Shown: positions 27,601 through 35,678 of the stretch, in pieces
Numbering within the stretch: position 1 is the first letter of the stretch
How the letters are laid out: each line of letters begins with the position of its first letter
DNA from: Paenibacillus turpanensis
Lineage (GTDB): Bacteria > Bacillota > Bacilli > Paenibacillales > YIM-B00363
DNA: 64,000 bases
Reading direction: 5' to 3'
Assembly (NCBI RefSeq): GCF_011421635.1
Contig: NZ_WTLI01000008.1
Coordinates: 151,347 to 215,346 of the forward strand
Made by a program: the position numbers and the translations under genes
The notes under the pieces: generated by a model
Seen by the model: the letters and a program-made list of their open reading frames with translations, nothing else
The model's database searches: none
What the model was told of the DNA's origin: nothing

Positions 27601-28089
27601 CAGCAGTTTTCTCCGGACCGCAGTATTACACGTGCGGAGTACGCAGCGATTTTGATCCGCGGCTTGGGACTTCCAAACGATGCACAGAAGAGCGAATTCT
27701 CTGATGTGCGCAGTACGGATTGGTTCAGTGGTGCCATCAGTCAAGCGAAGAGCTATGGCTTGATTCAAGGCTACGAAGATGGAACATTCCGTCCGAATTC
27801 GGCGGTAACACGTGAAGAGGCCATTGTTATGCTGAATCGCGCCATGAAGCTTGCCGGTCTTTCCGCAGGCTCGCAGGAACAACAATCGGCGGAAGCTGTG
27901 ATTGCTTCGTTCCAAGACTCTAGTGCGATCAGTACATGGGCGAAGCCGTCGCTATCTTCGGCGGTAGCGGCTGGACTTGTCGGCGGTTACAACAACATGT
28001 TGAATCCGTCGAGAGAGATTACGCGGGCTGAGGCAGCGGCCATGGTTCACCGTTTGCTTGTGGCAGCGAATCTAATTAACGCTAAGTAA
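21688..28089 (+). CDS. Surface-anchored pectin methylesterase-pectate lyase fusion with FN3 and SLH domains
   Basis: 2133-residue secreted enzyme. Signal peptide (1-23); lectin-like region (30-255); four fibronectin type III domains (about 260, 350, 450 and 545 onward); pectin methylesterase CE8 (about 640-945, with GYQDTLYN, DVDFIFGEA and GRPWK); an X2-like Ig domain (955-1048); pectate lyase PL1 (1054-1416, with IWIDHNSFND, the Ca2+-type segment around DHNSF and the arginines of RAPRVRYG); a fifth FN3 (1445-1537); a Pro/Thr-rich linker; a ~200-residue juxta-SLH domain; and three SLH domains (1944-2133). It should de-esterify pectin and then cleave it while bound to the cell wall. The ATG follows GGAAAGGTAGAG. 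Confidence 0.95.
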   Translation: MKKFMIIALCFMLALSMVPAVSANDTTGTTSVPPIHEETFEDPQYSPDPVSVGSLANYAITNGAVGSYFAQLVPYTAPVWAANADNKVFKLSDNGSGSVVATRTLAEKHSGKTIVAEFDYRYEGSATANNHRVIRLRSSGGDIVFIETMSGAISYRYKDPVSLLDKQYMPIVPSGQFKANVWYHFKIQVNLNNAASGVTVTVTDETNNVYQLNNGVGVQFWDAATTTTNSNLAKFDHSTSGGSAGVMYYDNFRIYEPQLPPNKPANVSAVAGNTQISLSWGAADGATSYSVKRKSGSEPYVTVAQGLTSLYFEDGNLVNDTTYTYLVEAVNVNGSTPSDEILVTPNGNVPLPAKTEGLQGTVLDSSVMLKWNKVAPSGSETISYIVKRSTSVDGEFTQVNSAPIAADPDEAIVLYLDSMLTNDTNYYYKVIAASVAGKGEESDVLKIAPRAPLSSPTGISAQGQNNAVKLSWNSVGAASDYSVLRSTKSGGPYELVAAQITGNSYTDQAVVNGTTYYYVVTAKNAKTTSMISAQASAAPYAAAAGTPAAPTGFQATAHDGKVSLSWREAGDASSYSVQRRAHNSGTEFAEIASVPAGSGSYEDTTVVNGTEYDYVVAAVNANGTGGYAPTLVVLPAETLTVDPSQPADPAAKRFATIQSAVDSLGTTNAERKVIFIRSGVYVEKVTVTQSKVSFVGEDRDATIIRFDDYGGSDGKSGRPGSTFQSMTVQVTGDQFTASNLTIENSAAPRDIYGTAVALSLKGDKAVFDNVKLLGYQDTLYNAVAVSDSTKGRQYFRNSIIQGDVDFIFGEAPAVVIENSDIISATHPSSTKTGGYITAAGQTKPEDPGYVFINSRLIKDPTAKGDFYLGRPWKNSPKVRFINTWIDSNIISAGWKSWNVEPAFYGEYNSYGPGANAYGRSSALSRQMSAEEANALTVPQIFGDWDPTAVVIMPGVKPNPTLGQTSVLYDKNPALSADVQVSVQFSGDVLSEISNGGVPLIAGQDYVENNNGIVLQKAYLEALSFGSSSLQVRFGSGAVLPVTVNVIDSSFAQQPAASEAGWASQGEGVSGGIGANGDNVYVVSNRSELIRALGGNNTTNRTNSVKKIIYVKGTIDANVDDNNNPLGYNEYIQGTGYTLEQYLADPTNTTLEQGRSLAQKAQAARVQIYVGSNTSIIGLGEDAKIVGANLMLDNVKNIIIRNIEFQNAHDFFPQWDPTDGSSGNWNSKYDNISVTGSGTMNIWIDHNSFNDLSERFKGIEEQYYFGKHYQNYDGFIDITKQADLVTLSYNHFANHDKTMLIGSSDSDAMDMGRLRTTIHHNYFENIVQRAPRVRYGQIHLYNNYYNSSSELGMLYSVGVGASSQIISENNYFENVRAPIAYYDTASAGAISDTGSQFVNSSIPTWKAPVSWTPIYAYQAEQAGSVRDSVLQQAGAKGRTLTPASSTAELGLKVLENGSQVQLSWPTVSGASSYNVKRSTQSGGPYLNVAAVPAAPNVLSATYTDHRESNEAAFYYYRVSAVGSNGEFVSWPEISVATVPVVIPTIPSMPGDAPTILVSKSLVAGGAQVTVTAAAYGLSQAKWSAGSVGISDFSNGGSGITDFTGSFIPSTVTENVYQGSFTVNTLGVYTVYVKDTNGYELVQELTVSELGSTLPPVIPEEDGDDGAGTDVPAPGTPEPTNPTSPSAPTTPSDEDDDEAPASTSSGGAAQSASPAQETGKKDQIILNGQKQDNLLTRSAEGSQQVFTIDSGKLTEMVKNLGAKAIVEIPVTDAGDKVKIKLSGSILNELNRNGASLKITTDFAEYAIPVGQISLSSIAERLGNQAAVSDMNVQLIIEKASGQQQERLKQNAQTNGFRLVGSPVDFSVQVTAGNQSVEVNRFTEFVERSIPVPAGENPDRITTAVVLEADGSIRHVPTSITVREGQYYADIRSLTNSTYSLVANDASFVDTAGHWGDEIIRDMASRFVINGFTKQQFSPDRSITRAEYAAILIRGLGLPNDAQKSEFSDVRSTDWFSGAISQAKSYGLIQGYEDGTFRPNSAVTREEAIVMLNRAMKLAGLSAGSQEQQSAEAVIASFQDSSAISTWAKPSLSSAVAAGLVGGYNNMLNPSREITRAEAAAMVHRLLVAANLINAK

Positions 28090-28169
28090 AGAAAACGAAA
28101 TGATGAGTGAGGCTGCGAGTTCTCCGGCAACATTGGAAGCTTTGCAAGCCTCGGCTGCACATGCTTTTT

Positions 28170-28207
28170 GGAGAGGGGGGTCCGTTTGGACTCTTCCTCT
28201 CCTTTTT
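28170..28207 (+). terminator. Terminator after the pectinase gene
   Basis: GGAGAGG / CCTCTCC stem enclosing GGTCC-GTTT-GGAC, followed by five T residues. Confidence 0.9.
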
Positions 28208-28290
28208 CTATGTAATTTTTATTTCAAGATGGAATGTGCGAAAATGGGAAGATGGGAAATAAAACGATCTGGGAACAAGGAGAGCCAGCT

Positions 28291-29442
28291 ATGAAAACTC
28301 GCACAATGCTTTCGATTATTATGTCTTTCGTTCTGCTGATTAGCTTTACCGTTTATCTTGGGTGGAATGGATTGATTTATTGGAGAACGGTGCTACCCGC
28401 TGCACAGGACTGGATCTATTGGGTATTATATGCTTTGCTCGCTTATGGCTATTTATTGGCGATGCTGACACGCCGTTTTCTCCCCTACCGGATTTATAAA
28501 ACGATCAAATGGGTCGGCGCCTATGGATTGGCACTGATGTTTTACGGACTATTTACCGTTCCATTGGCTAATGCGGCTGTTTGGGTCCTTCAGAAGCTTG
28601 GCTATTCCTCATCCATGTCCGTCGCAGCGGCTGGAACGGTGGTTATCACATTTCTTGCGATTTTGCTTATGGTAGGTTCACGGAATGCTTGGAGTCCGGT
28701 AATTCGGCGTTACGAGCTTAACATTGCCAAAAGGCCGGCCGATGGCAGGACGACGCTTCGCATTGCGGTGGCCTCGGATATTCACCTTGGAACAACCGTT
28801 GGCAATGGTCATATTAAACGTCTGCTTCATACGATGGAGAAAATAAAGCCTGACCTTATTCTGATTCCGGGTGATGTGCTGGATGACAGCATTGAGCCTT
28901 TTGTCATCGAAAACATGGCAGAAACCTTAAAGAACCTTCGTGCTCCCCTTGGGGTTTATGCATGTTTAGGAAATCATGAGTATATTGGCGGCAACGTCGA
29001 AGAATACGTGAAACGGATGAAGCAAATCGGCATTGAGGTGCTTGTAGATCGAACCGTAAAGGTTCATGAGAGCTTTTACGTTGCGGGACGCAAGGACATT
29101 TCGTCGGAACGGTTTACGAAGCTCGGACGCATGGGGCTGGAGGAACTGCTCAGGGAGTGCAATCTGTCGCTGCCGATCATTGTGCTGGATCATCAGCCGC
29201 ATCGTCTGAATGCAGCATCTGAAGCAGGCATAGATCTGATGCTTTCCGGCCATACGCACCGCGGACAAATGATGCCGAATCACCTGATCACCAGAAGGGT
29301 GTTTGAGCTTGATTGGGGTTATAAGCGTAAAGGCGCGATGCACGCCCTCGTATCCTCGGGGTTCGGATTTTGGGGCCCGCCGGTGCGCATTGGAAGCCGT
29401 TCGGAGGTTTTGGACGTCACGCTGCGGTTTGCGGAAGTGTAA
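28291..29442 (+). CDS. Membrane-anchored metallophosphoesterase (YkuE/YaeI type)
   Basis: 383-residue calcineurin-like phosphoesterase with four N-terminal membrane segments (residues 5-130). The catalytic domain has all metal-binding blocks: ASDIHLG, PGDVLDD, LGNHEY, a His in VLDHQPH and SGHTHRGQ. The ATG at 28291 follows AAGGAGAG; a longer frame from 28234 lacks a ribosome site. Relatives include YkuE-like phosphodiesterases and lipid phosphohydrolases with a soluble domain outside or inside the membrane. The substrate is unknown. It stands alone between two large polysaccharide-enzyme genes. Confidence 0.9.
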   Translation: MKTRTMLSIIMSFVLLISFTVYLGWNGLIYWRTVLPAAQDWIYWVLYALLAYGYLLAMLTRRFLPYRIYKTIKWVGAYGLALMFYGLFTVPLANAAVWVLQKLGYSSSMSVAAAGTVVITFLAILLMVGSRNAWSPVIRRYELNIAKRPADGRTTLRIAVASDIHLGTTVGNGHIKRLLHTMEKIKPDLILIPGDVLDDSIEPFVIENMAETLKNLRAPLGVYACLGNHEYIGGNVEEYVKRMKQIGIEVLVDRTVKVHESFYVAGRKDISSERFTKLGRMGLEELLRECNLSLPIIVLDHQPHRLNAASEAGIDLMLSGHTHRGQMMPNHLITRRVFELDWGYKRKGAMHALVSSGFGFWGPPVRIGSRSEVLDVTLRFAEV

Positions 29443-29800
29443 GAGGATGGATTGCGAATAGCTACTGAGCACAAGGACCATTGACAGTGTAGGAATGCCC
29501 CTCCTGAGTGATCTTACAAAGGAGAGCTTTCTTATGTTGGTGGTTCTTTTTTAATATAGAGTATTTTGTTTCGAGCGAAGCTGAAGGCGTTGTATATCTT
29601 AAGAAAACAACCTCTTAACGTAGGCGCACATCATGGAAAGGCCTCCACAGAGGTCTTTTTATTTTGAAATAGTAGAAAATTCTTGTGTAGAATTTTTGAA
29701 ATGTTTTAATACCCTAAAGATGTAAATTAAACCATTCTACTGAATATGATGAAGTAAAGCTATACGAAATTTTTTGTTCCTAATAGAAGGGGGTAAGGGG
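29443..29800. other. Intergenic region ahead of the xylanase gene
   Basis: About 360 AT-rich bases. They hold one terminator (29639-29660) and probable promoter sequence for the xylanase, but I cannot fix a -35/-10 pair. A 6-codon frame at 29534 has a ribosome site and is discussed among rejected items. Confidence 0.5.
29639..29662 (+). terminator. Small terminator upstream of the xylanase gene
   Basis: AGGCCTC / GAGGTCT (one G-U pair) with a CACA loop and five T residues. It lies ~200 bases beyond the phosphoesterase stop. Confidence 0.6.
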
Positions 29801-31894
29801 TTGAAGAGGAGAAGTTATATCATTTTGCTTGCGGCCGTTTTGACACTGACATCGGTATGGTTTCCGGTTACACAAAATTCAGCTTTTGCAAATCATGGCC
29901 AAAGTGGTTCTCTAAGCTTTGATTTTGAGGACGGCACTCTGCAAGGATGGAGCGATCGAGGTGCTGGAGTAGAAGTAGCTACCGTAAGTGGGCAAGCTTA
30001 TTCGGGATCCTTCAGCTTATTCACAACGGGAAGATCCAGAACATGGCATGGTCCCCGCATCAATATGCTGGAAACGCTTTCTGAGGATGCGGTTTACGAA
30101 GTTTCCGGTTTTGTAAAGCTCCCTGATAAAACAGACACTTCAACTACAAGAATTAAACTGTCCATGGAATCGAAGGCTTACGGAGGATTAATGAAGTGGA
30201 CGACTATAGCGAATGCTTATGTAAATGATTCTTCCTGGGTACCGATTAAGGGGAGATACAGCTTTGCCGATCCAATGTCTAGACTATACTTGGCTGTAGA
30301 AACGGAGAATGAATCCGCAAACATTCTCTTAGATGAATTAACGATTTCAACAATCACACCTCCTCCTCATGATCAAGCGGGTTTATCGATGAGCTTTGAA
30401 CATTCATCCGCTGAAGGTTGGCAGCCTAAGATGGGGAATGAACAAGTAACTGCATCTACTGCTGCAGCCAGGTCCGGTTCGCAAAGTTTGAAAATAGGGG
30501 ATAGGTCAGCTCCTTCAGATGGAGCATCACTTGATATTACCAATTCGGTAGGAAGCGATAAACAGTATGAATTCTCACTTTGGGCGAAATTAGAGGAGGG
30601 AGCCGAACGCGACGAACTGAAGCTTGGCTTGCAGCTCAGCGATCAGGAAAACACGGATTATGTAACGCTCATAGAAAATGTCGAGGTAACCGGAGAGGAT
30701 TGGGTACATCTATCCACAAACTATCGTATGAATACGCCGGTTACGGATATTTCATTATTACTGGAAACAAAAAATGGCAGTGCAGCCGTATTTATCGATG
30801 ATTTTCAATTGAAATACGTACCCCCTCTCGTGATACAGCATGAAATCCCATCTTTATACCAAGTGCTGCAGGAGCATTTTCCACTAGGGATCGGGGCTGC
30901 GGTTGAACCCCTCCAATTGTCAGGAGAACATGGGGAGCTTTTAAAAAAGCATTTTAACAGTATTGTTCCGGTTAATGATTTGAAAGCGGAGTGGATTCAA
31001 CCAACGGAAGGTGATTTCCGGTTTGAAAATGCCGATCGGCTGGTCGAGTTTGCAAGAGAGCACGGGATGTCAGTGAGGGGACATACGCTGGTATGGCATC
31101 AACGAACGCCGGATTGGTTTTTCACAGACAGCGAAGGAAGAGATATGGAGGAAGAGACGGATCCGGTAAAGCGGGCAGCGAATAAAGCTCTCTTGTTACA
31201 GAGATTAGAGACTCACATTAAGACGGTAGTTGAGCACTTTGGCGAGGATATCTATGCTTATGACGTAGTAAATGAACCTATAGACGATTTCGGAGGTTAC
31301 CGGGAAAGTAAGTGGTACCGAATCGCCGGTTTGGATTATATACGCGAAGCTTTTCGTTATGCTCGAATGTACGCTCCCCATGCCAAATTATATATCAATG
31401 AATACAATACAGAGTCGCCTTCGAAAAGGGAGGACCTTTATGAGCTTGTTAATCAGCTCCTGTCCGAAGGAGTACCCATTGACGGGGTCGGTCACCAAAT
31501 GCATATTAATATTAAAAGCCCGTCTGTTGAGGAAATGGGAAATGCGGTTGAATTATTTGGCGAATTAGGATTAGATAATCAAATTACGGAATTGGATATG
31601 AGTGTTTACACAAATGACTCCGAGAATTATGAAGTTGTGCCGCAGGAGTTAATTGATTGGCAGGGATATCGTTATAAAGAGGTTATACAGGAGCTAATCC
31701 AGCATAAGCAATATATTAGTTCGGTGGTTTTCTGGGGGCTTGCGGATGATCATACTTGGCTGAATACATTTCCGGTGAAAAGAAATGAGGCGCCTTTATT
31801 ATTCGATGAGTATTTACAGGCGAAGCCGGCTTATTGGGGAATGGTAGATCCGACAAAACTTCCTTATCTTGAAGATGGTGTACCCGTCCAATGA
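29801..31894 (+). CDS. GH10 endo-1,4-beta-xylanase with two N-terminal carbohydrate-binding modules
   Basis: 697-residue secreted enzyme hydrolysing xylan. I chose the TTG at 29801, behind AGAAGGGGG, because it gives a proper signal peptide (LKRRSYIILL..., cleaved near NSAFA). Two CBM4/9/22-like beta-sandwich modules follow (about 35-190 and 195-345; FDFEDGTLQGWSDRG and MSFEHSSAEGWQPKMG). The GH10 catalytic domain spans about 350-690: GHTLVWHQRTPDWFF, the acid/base Glu in YDVVNEP, and the nucleophile Glu in ITELDMSVY. It has no SLH domain, so it should be released. The stop codon lies inside the terminator hairpin. Confidence 0.94.
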   Translation: MKRRSYIILLAAVLTLTSVWFPVTQNSAFANHGQSGSLSFDFEDGTLQGWSDRGAGVEVATVSGQAYSGSFSLFTTGRSRTWHGPRINMLETLSEDAVYEVSGFVKLPDKTDTSTTRIKLSMESKAYGGLMKWTTIANAYVNDSSWVPIKGRYSFADPMSRLYLAVETENESANILLDELTISTITPPPHDQAGLSMSFEHSSAEGWQPKMGNEQVTASTAAARSGSQSLKIGDRSAPSDGASLDITNSVGSDKQYEFSLWAKLEEGAERDELKLGLQLSDQENTDYVTLIENVEVTGEDWVHLSTNYRMNTPVTDISLLLETKNGSAAVFIDDFQLKYVPPLVIQHEIPSLYQVLQEHFPLGIGAAVEPLQLSGEHGELLKKHFNSIVPVNDLKAEWIQPTEGDFRFENADRLVEFAREHGMSVRGHTLVWHQRTPDWFFTDSEGRDMEEETDPVKRAANKALLLQRLETHIKTVVEHFGEDIYAYDVVNEPIDDFGGYRESKWYRIAGLDYIREAFRYARMYAPHAKLYINEYNTESPSKREDLYELVNQLLSEGVPIDGVGHQMHINIKSPSVEEMGNAVELFGELGLDNQITELDMSVYTNDSENYEVVPQELIDWQGYRYKEVIQELIQHKQYISSVVFWGLADDHTWLNTFPVKRNEAPLLFDEYLQAKPAYWGMVDPTKLPYLEDGVPVQ

Positions 31895-31908
31895 CGGGTA
31901 CTTTTTTT
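31880..31908 (+). terminator. Terminator overlapping the xylanase stop codon
   Basis: GTACCCGTC-CAAT-GACGGGTAC and seven T residues. The TGA stop at 31892-31894 falls at the loop/3' arm, so a translating ribosome would cover the 5' arm. Confidence 0.92.
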
Positions 31909-31920
31909 GTAGACCTTTCC

Positions 31921-33732
31921 TTATCTTTTCTGGTTCGGGTTCACAGGCAGTCTAATCGTAACGGTGGTTCCAACATGAAGCTTACTGGACAAGGTCAAGG
32001 TACCGCCGTGCTTTTCGATGATGTTTTGACTAATCATCAGGCCTAGTCCTGTCCCATCTTCTTTGGTCGTATAGAAGGCCTCGCCAACCTTTCGCAGCTC
32101 TTCTTCGCAAATGCCATTGCCTTGATCGGTAATGCGAATATGTATGCGGTTATGAGGCGCGTTATTCACTTCAATCGTTATACTCCCGCTGCCTTCCATT
32201 GCTTCCATGGCATTTTTGATCAGGTTCATAAAGACCTGCTTCATCTGGTCCGCATCACAAATGATTTCAGGCAGCGAATCAGCGGCCTTTAATTCAATTT
32301 CGATTCCTTTGTCCTGGGCTGCAGCATTGTACAGGAGCTTAATTTCGGAAAGAATGGTATCAATTCTTGCTGGCTGGAAGCGCGGCTCCGAGGGCTTAGC
32401 AAGTAGTAAAAACTCATTAACAATCCGGTTAATCCGGTCGACCTCGGACTTAAGTATGTCCATCTTCCCTTTCAACTGGGCCTCCTTTGACAGCAGAGAA
32501 ACGTATCCGGATAACACGGTTAATGGATTACGAATCTCATGCGCAATGCCGGCAGCCAACTGTCCAACCATCATTAGCTTTTCAGAGTGCTGAAGCTTGC
32601 TCTTTATTGCGACAAGGCGTTTATAAAGTACGTAGGCTAGCGCAGTAATGAAAAACATGAGTCCAAAATAATTTAAAACCGGGATGTGCCATTCCCCCAG
32701 GAGAAGGCTGTCCAGCAAATCGAGCCCTCCGAAGAGGCACATCACGAGTGTTCCAGCCATTACAATTTTGGCCTCCGTGCTCCCAATTCGGGCATAATGC
32801 CAAATTTGGATAAGCACGATCAAGATGGAGCTGGCAATTACCAGCTGGTAAAGCATCAACGCCATCGGCATATCGATAATATCGAATGCAATGAAGAGCG
32901 GTATGAAGCAGGAGAATGCAAGATGAATTAGACTAAGCTTGCGCAAGATGCCTTTCCAGCCGCGTCCAAAGAAATGGGTAATAAAGATGAGCAGGAACGT
33001 TTCACCAAAGAAAAACGAGGTGAGTTCGATCCATTCCCACAACCGGCTTTTATCGTAATAAAGATAAATAATATGTATTCGGGTTATGGTATTGACGCCA
33101 AGGAAAAAGGTAAAGCACGCAAACGAAAGAAAATACACCTGCCCGCGATAAATACTGTATAAGTAAGCCGCTATTACCGCAAACAGCATGTAAAATACGC
33201 CGATTACCAATTGATCGGTATCCTTGAACAACCAATATGTAATAATATCGCTTCGTGAATCGATATACGGCTCGTTAAGAGTGCCGATGAACCGTTCGTC
33301 AGAATATAAGTGAAACACTACGGTTTGTCCAAGCTGGTCTTCCGACAGCGAAATGATGCGGACCGGTGTTCCTTCGTACCGGGCGATCTTGGATTCACTC
33401 ATGTCACCAAAGCTATAAAGCAAGGTACCGCTCTCCGAATACATTTCGAATTTATGGTAACCTTGAAAGACGAGGCTTGGATCCCGCCAATCTCCCTCGG
33501 GAAGTGTCGTGCGCAGCCATAGATGATGCCTCTCTTCCCGTCCTGGGGGAGTACGAGGGGCATCGATGGTTTGCCAGGGCTCATCGTCATATCGGTATTC
33601 CCATTGATGAATGGGAGCTGCGTCGCTGCTGCTTGGCGTATTTTCGATATAGAGTCGAAATGCTAAAAGCAGCATGAGAAGCACGAAAAAAATGATAAGT
33701 AGGGGGTAACTCTTACTTTTATTTGTTGTCAT
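31921..33732 (-). CDS. 7TMR-DISM sensor histidine kinase
   Basis: 603-residue kinase. One N-terminal membrane anchor is followed by an extracellular jelly-roll domain (about 35-170, 7TMR-DISM extracellular type) and then about seven membrane segments (175-375). A kinase core follows with HEIRNPLTVLSGYVSLL (phospho-acceptor His near residue 402), NLIKNAMEAM, DQGNGI and GTGLGL. The KinB/KinD-like HEIRNPL box resembles sporulation kinases. I chose the ATG at 33732, behind CGGAGG, over one 69 bases upstream with no site. There is no response regulator beside it, so it may feed a phosphorelay (inference). The extracellular domain suggests carbohydrate sensing. Confidence 0.9.
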   Translation of the reverse strand: MTTNKSKSYPLLIIFFVLLMLLLAFRLYIENTPSSSDAAPIHQWEYRYDDEPWQTIDAPRTPPGREERHHLWLRTTLPEGDWRDPSLVFQGYHKFEMYSESGTLLYSFGDMSESKIARYEGTPVRIISLSEDQLGQTVVFHLYSDERFIGTLNEPYIDSRSDIITYWLFKDTDQLVIGVFYMLFAVIAAYLYSIYRGQVYFLSFACFTFFLGVNTITRIHIIYLYYDKSRLWEWIELTSFFFGETFLLIFITHFFGRGWKGILRKLSLIHLAFSCFIPLFIAFDIIDMPMALMLYQLVIASSILIVLIQIWHYARIGSTEAKIVMAGTLVMCLFGGLDLLDSLLLGEWHIPVLNYFGLMFFITALAYVLYKRLVAIKSKLQHSEKLMMVGQLAAGIAHEIRNPLTVLSGYVSLLSKEAQLKGKMDILKSEVDRINRIVNEFLLLAKPSEPRFQPARIDTILSEIKLLYNAAAQDKGIEIELKAADSLPEIICDADQMKQVFMNLIKNAMEAMEGSGSITIEVNNAPHNRIHIRITDQGNGICEEELRKVGEAFYTTKEDGTGLGLMISQNIIEKHGGTLTLSSKLHVGTTVTIRLPVNPNQKR

Positions 33733-33873
33733 CGGACCTCCGAAGGATCTTTGCAAAAATATCTTGTATAATATTCTCAAAAAAATGTCAAACTCCTTCA
33801 TTCATCGACATTTTTCAACAAGAATTCTTGCGGCTGCGGCAGGTTGAAGCTGGCCAGGGGTTCTTTTGCAACT

Positions 33874-33916
33874 AAAAAAACGATGCGGTGTAAGAGGCGT
33901 TACAGCGCATCGTCTT
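33874..33916 (-). terminator. Terminator of the amidase gene
   Basis: On the minus strand: AAAGACGATGCG / CGCATCGTTT stem and seven U residues, just downstream of the amidase stop. Confidence 0.85.
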
Positions 33917-33941
33917 TATGAAGAGAGGACCTTATGTCCGA

Positions 33942-35396
33942 TTAGGCTTTGTCAAGGACAGGAGCTTTTCTGCGTGCCCGGAGCTGCTCGAAGGCGTAAG
34001 CAAGCCGGATCAGCGCCGGTTCCGTGAATGCGCCGCCGGTAAAAGTGATACCAAAAGGCATGCCGTCCTTCAGGTAACCGCCAGGCACGGCGATCGACGG
34101 GTAGCCTGCTTTTGCGGCAATGCCCGCACCGGTTGATTTCGGGAACAGCAGTGCATCCAAGCTGTGCTGCCGAAGCACAAGATCTATGCCTTCTTCACGG
34201 GAAAGGCGAATGTCCTTAAGCCGGTCTTCAATATAACGCGGCTCTGTTAACGTGCCTGAGGTTTCTTCGGACCATTTTAGAATCGACTGCCCGTACTTCA
34301 GCATGTTCACGGGATCTGCTTCGTTAAAGGCAATAAGCTCTTGAAGGGAATGGACCGGCAGCTTCGGAGATACACGCTGCAAATAGAAATTCAAATCAGC
34401 TTTAAACTCGTAACGGAACACCTCAGAGCGGTAGGAGTTCAGCTCTTCGGCTGTCGCGATGTCCGCCGGATCAACGATCACAGCGCCGGCGGAAGCCATC
34501 TCCTGAAGCAGGCTGTCAAACAGCGCACGCTCCTCTTCGCTGAGCTTGTCGTGATAGATTTTGCGCGGTACACCGATTCTCGCACCTTGGAGGCCGTCCC
34601 GATCGAACCAGCCGCGCAGATCGGTAAGGGGGTGAGCGATGGAGCTGCCTGTAATCGGGTCGTTCGCATCCACCCCGCAAAGCGCTGCAAATAAGATTGC
34701 GGCATCAGCTACCGTACGCGCCATTGGGCCTGCCGTATCCTGGCTGTGGGCCAGAGGAATGACTCCGCTGCGGCTGATGCGGCCGACGGTAGGTTTGATG
34801 CCTACGATGGAGTTTTGAGTGGCCGGGCTTAGGATGGAACCGGAGGTTTCGGTGCCGACTGCAGCCGCTGCGAAGCCGGCAGCTACAGCGACACCGCTCC
34901 CCGTACTGGAGCCCCCGGCAAAGAAGGATTGTCCATACGGATTCAGTACTTGACCTCCCCGCGAGCTGTAGCCGGCTGTCATTCCTTCGGCCATGTAATT
35001 GGCCCATTCGGTCATGTTGGCCTTGCCAAGAATAATTGCTCCGGCTTTACGGAGTTTCCGGACGAGGAAAGCGTCCTGCGCGGCGTAATGACCGGCGAGA
35101 GCAAGCGAGCCTGCACTTGTGTGCATGCGGTCTGCAGTATCAATGTTGTCCTTAAGCAGGATCGGGATGCCGTGCAGCGGACCGCGAAGCAATCCTTGCC
35201 GACGCTCGGCGTCCGCTGCCTCGGAAAGAGCAAGGGCATCCGGATTCAGCTCGAGCACACTGTTTAATCGAGGTCCCTGCCGGTCAAATGTAGCGATGCG
35301 CTCCATATAAAGCTGAATAAGCTCATACGAAGTTATTTTCTTTTTCTCCAGTGCAATCTGGAGGTCTGAAATCGTTGCTTCCTCAATATTCTTCAT
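33942..35396 (-). CDS. Amidase-signature family hydrolase
   Basis: 484-residue enzyme with the Ser-cisSer-Lys triad of the amidase-signature family. The Lys is in ILLKDNIDT; the Ser pair is in GGSSTGSGVAVAAGFAAAAV followed by GTETSGSILSPA; and GIKPTVGRISRSGVIPLAHSQD completes the core. It hydrolyses an amide to acid and ammonia. The substrate cannot be predicted. It lacks the GatB-docking surroundings of a GatA operon and has no gatC/gatB neighbour, so a tRNA amidotransferase role is unlikely. I chose the ATG at 35396, 8 bases after AAGGCGGGG; an upstream ATG at 35462 is less well placed. Confidence 0.92.
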   Translation of the reverse strand: MKNIEEATISDLQIALEKKKITSYELIQLYMERIATFDRQGPRLNSVLELNPDALALSEAADAERRQGLLRGPLHGIPILLKDNIDTADRMHTSAGSLALAGHYAAQDAFLVRKLRKAGAIILGKANMTEWANYMAEGMTAGYSSRGGQVLNPYGQSFFAGGSSTGSGVAVAAGFAAAAVGTETSGSILSPATQNSIVGIKPTVGRISRSGVIPLAHSQDTAGPMARTVADAAILFAALCGVDANDPITGSSIAHPLTDLRGWFDRDGLQGARIGVPRKIYHDKLSEEERALFDSLLQEMASAGAVIVDPADIATAEELNSYRSEVFRYEFKADLNFYLQRVSPKLPVHSLQELIAFNEADPVNMLKYGQSILKWSEETSGTLTEPRYIEDRLKDIRLSREEGIDLVLRQHSLDALLFPKSTGAGIAAKAGYPSIAVPGGYLKDGMPFGITFTGGAFTEPALIRLAYAFEQLRARRKAPVLDKA

Positions 35397-35678
35397 TAAA
35401 AAATCCCCGCCTTTTTCAACCATTGCTATCTTACTTTTCTCATACGCCACGGATTTGGACAAGAGTTCATTTTACTTAAATCAAGATTTAGCTCGATTAA
35501 GGCGAAGCGCCAATATGGTTACTTGTAATCTTTTCTTTTCCTTTGGATGGAGACGGAAGGGTTTCCAAGCTAAGCAACGTATTATAAAAGGAAGGAATTA
35601 GGAAATCTGTTTTGGGAAGAATTACGTTTTCAACAATAAAATCGTGCAGTGAACAGCGAAAGGCAGGGGAGATCACGA

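Noticed and set aside
29534..29554. Six-codon frame with an AAAGGAGAG site upstream of the xylanase
   Set aside because: It could be a leader peptide, but it contains no informative codon runs and no attenuator-like structure follows. Too short to support as a gene.
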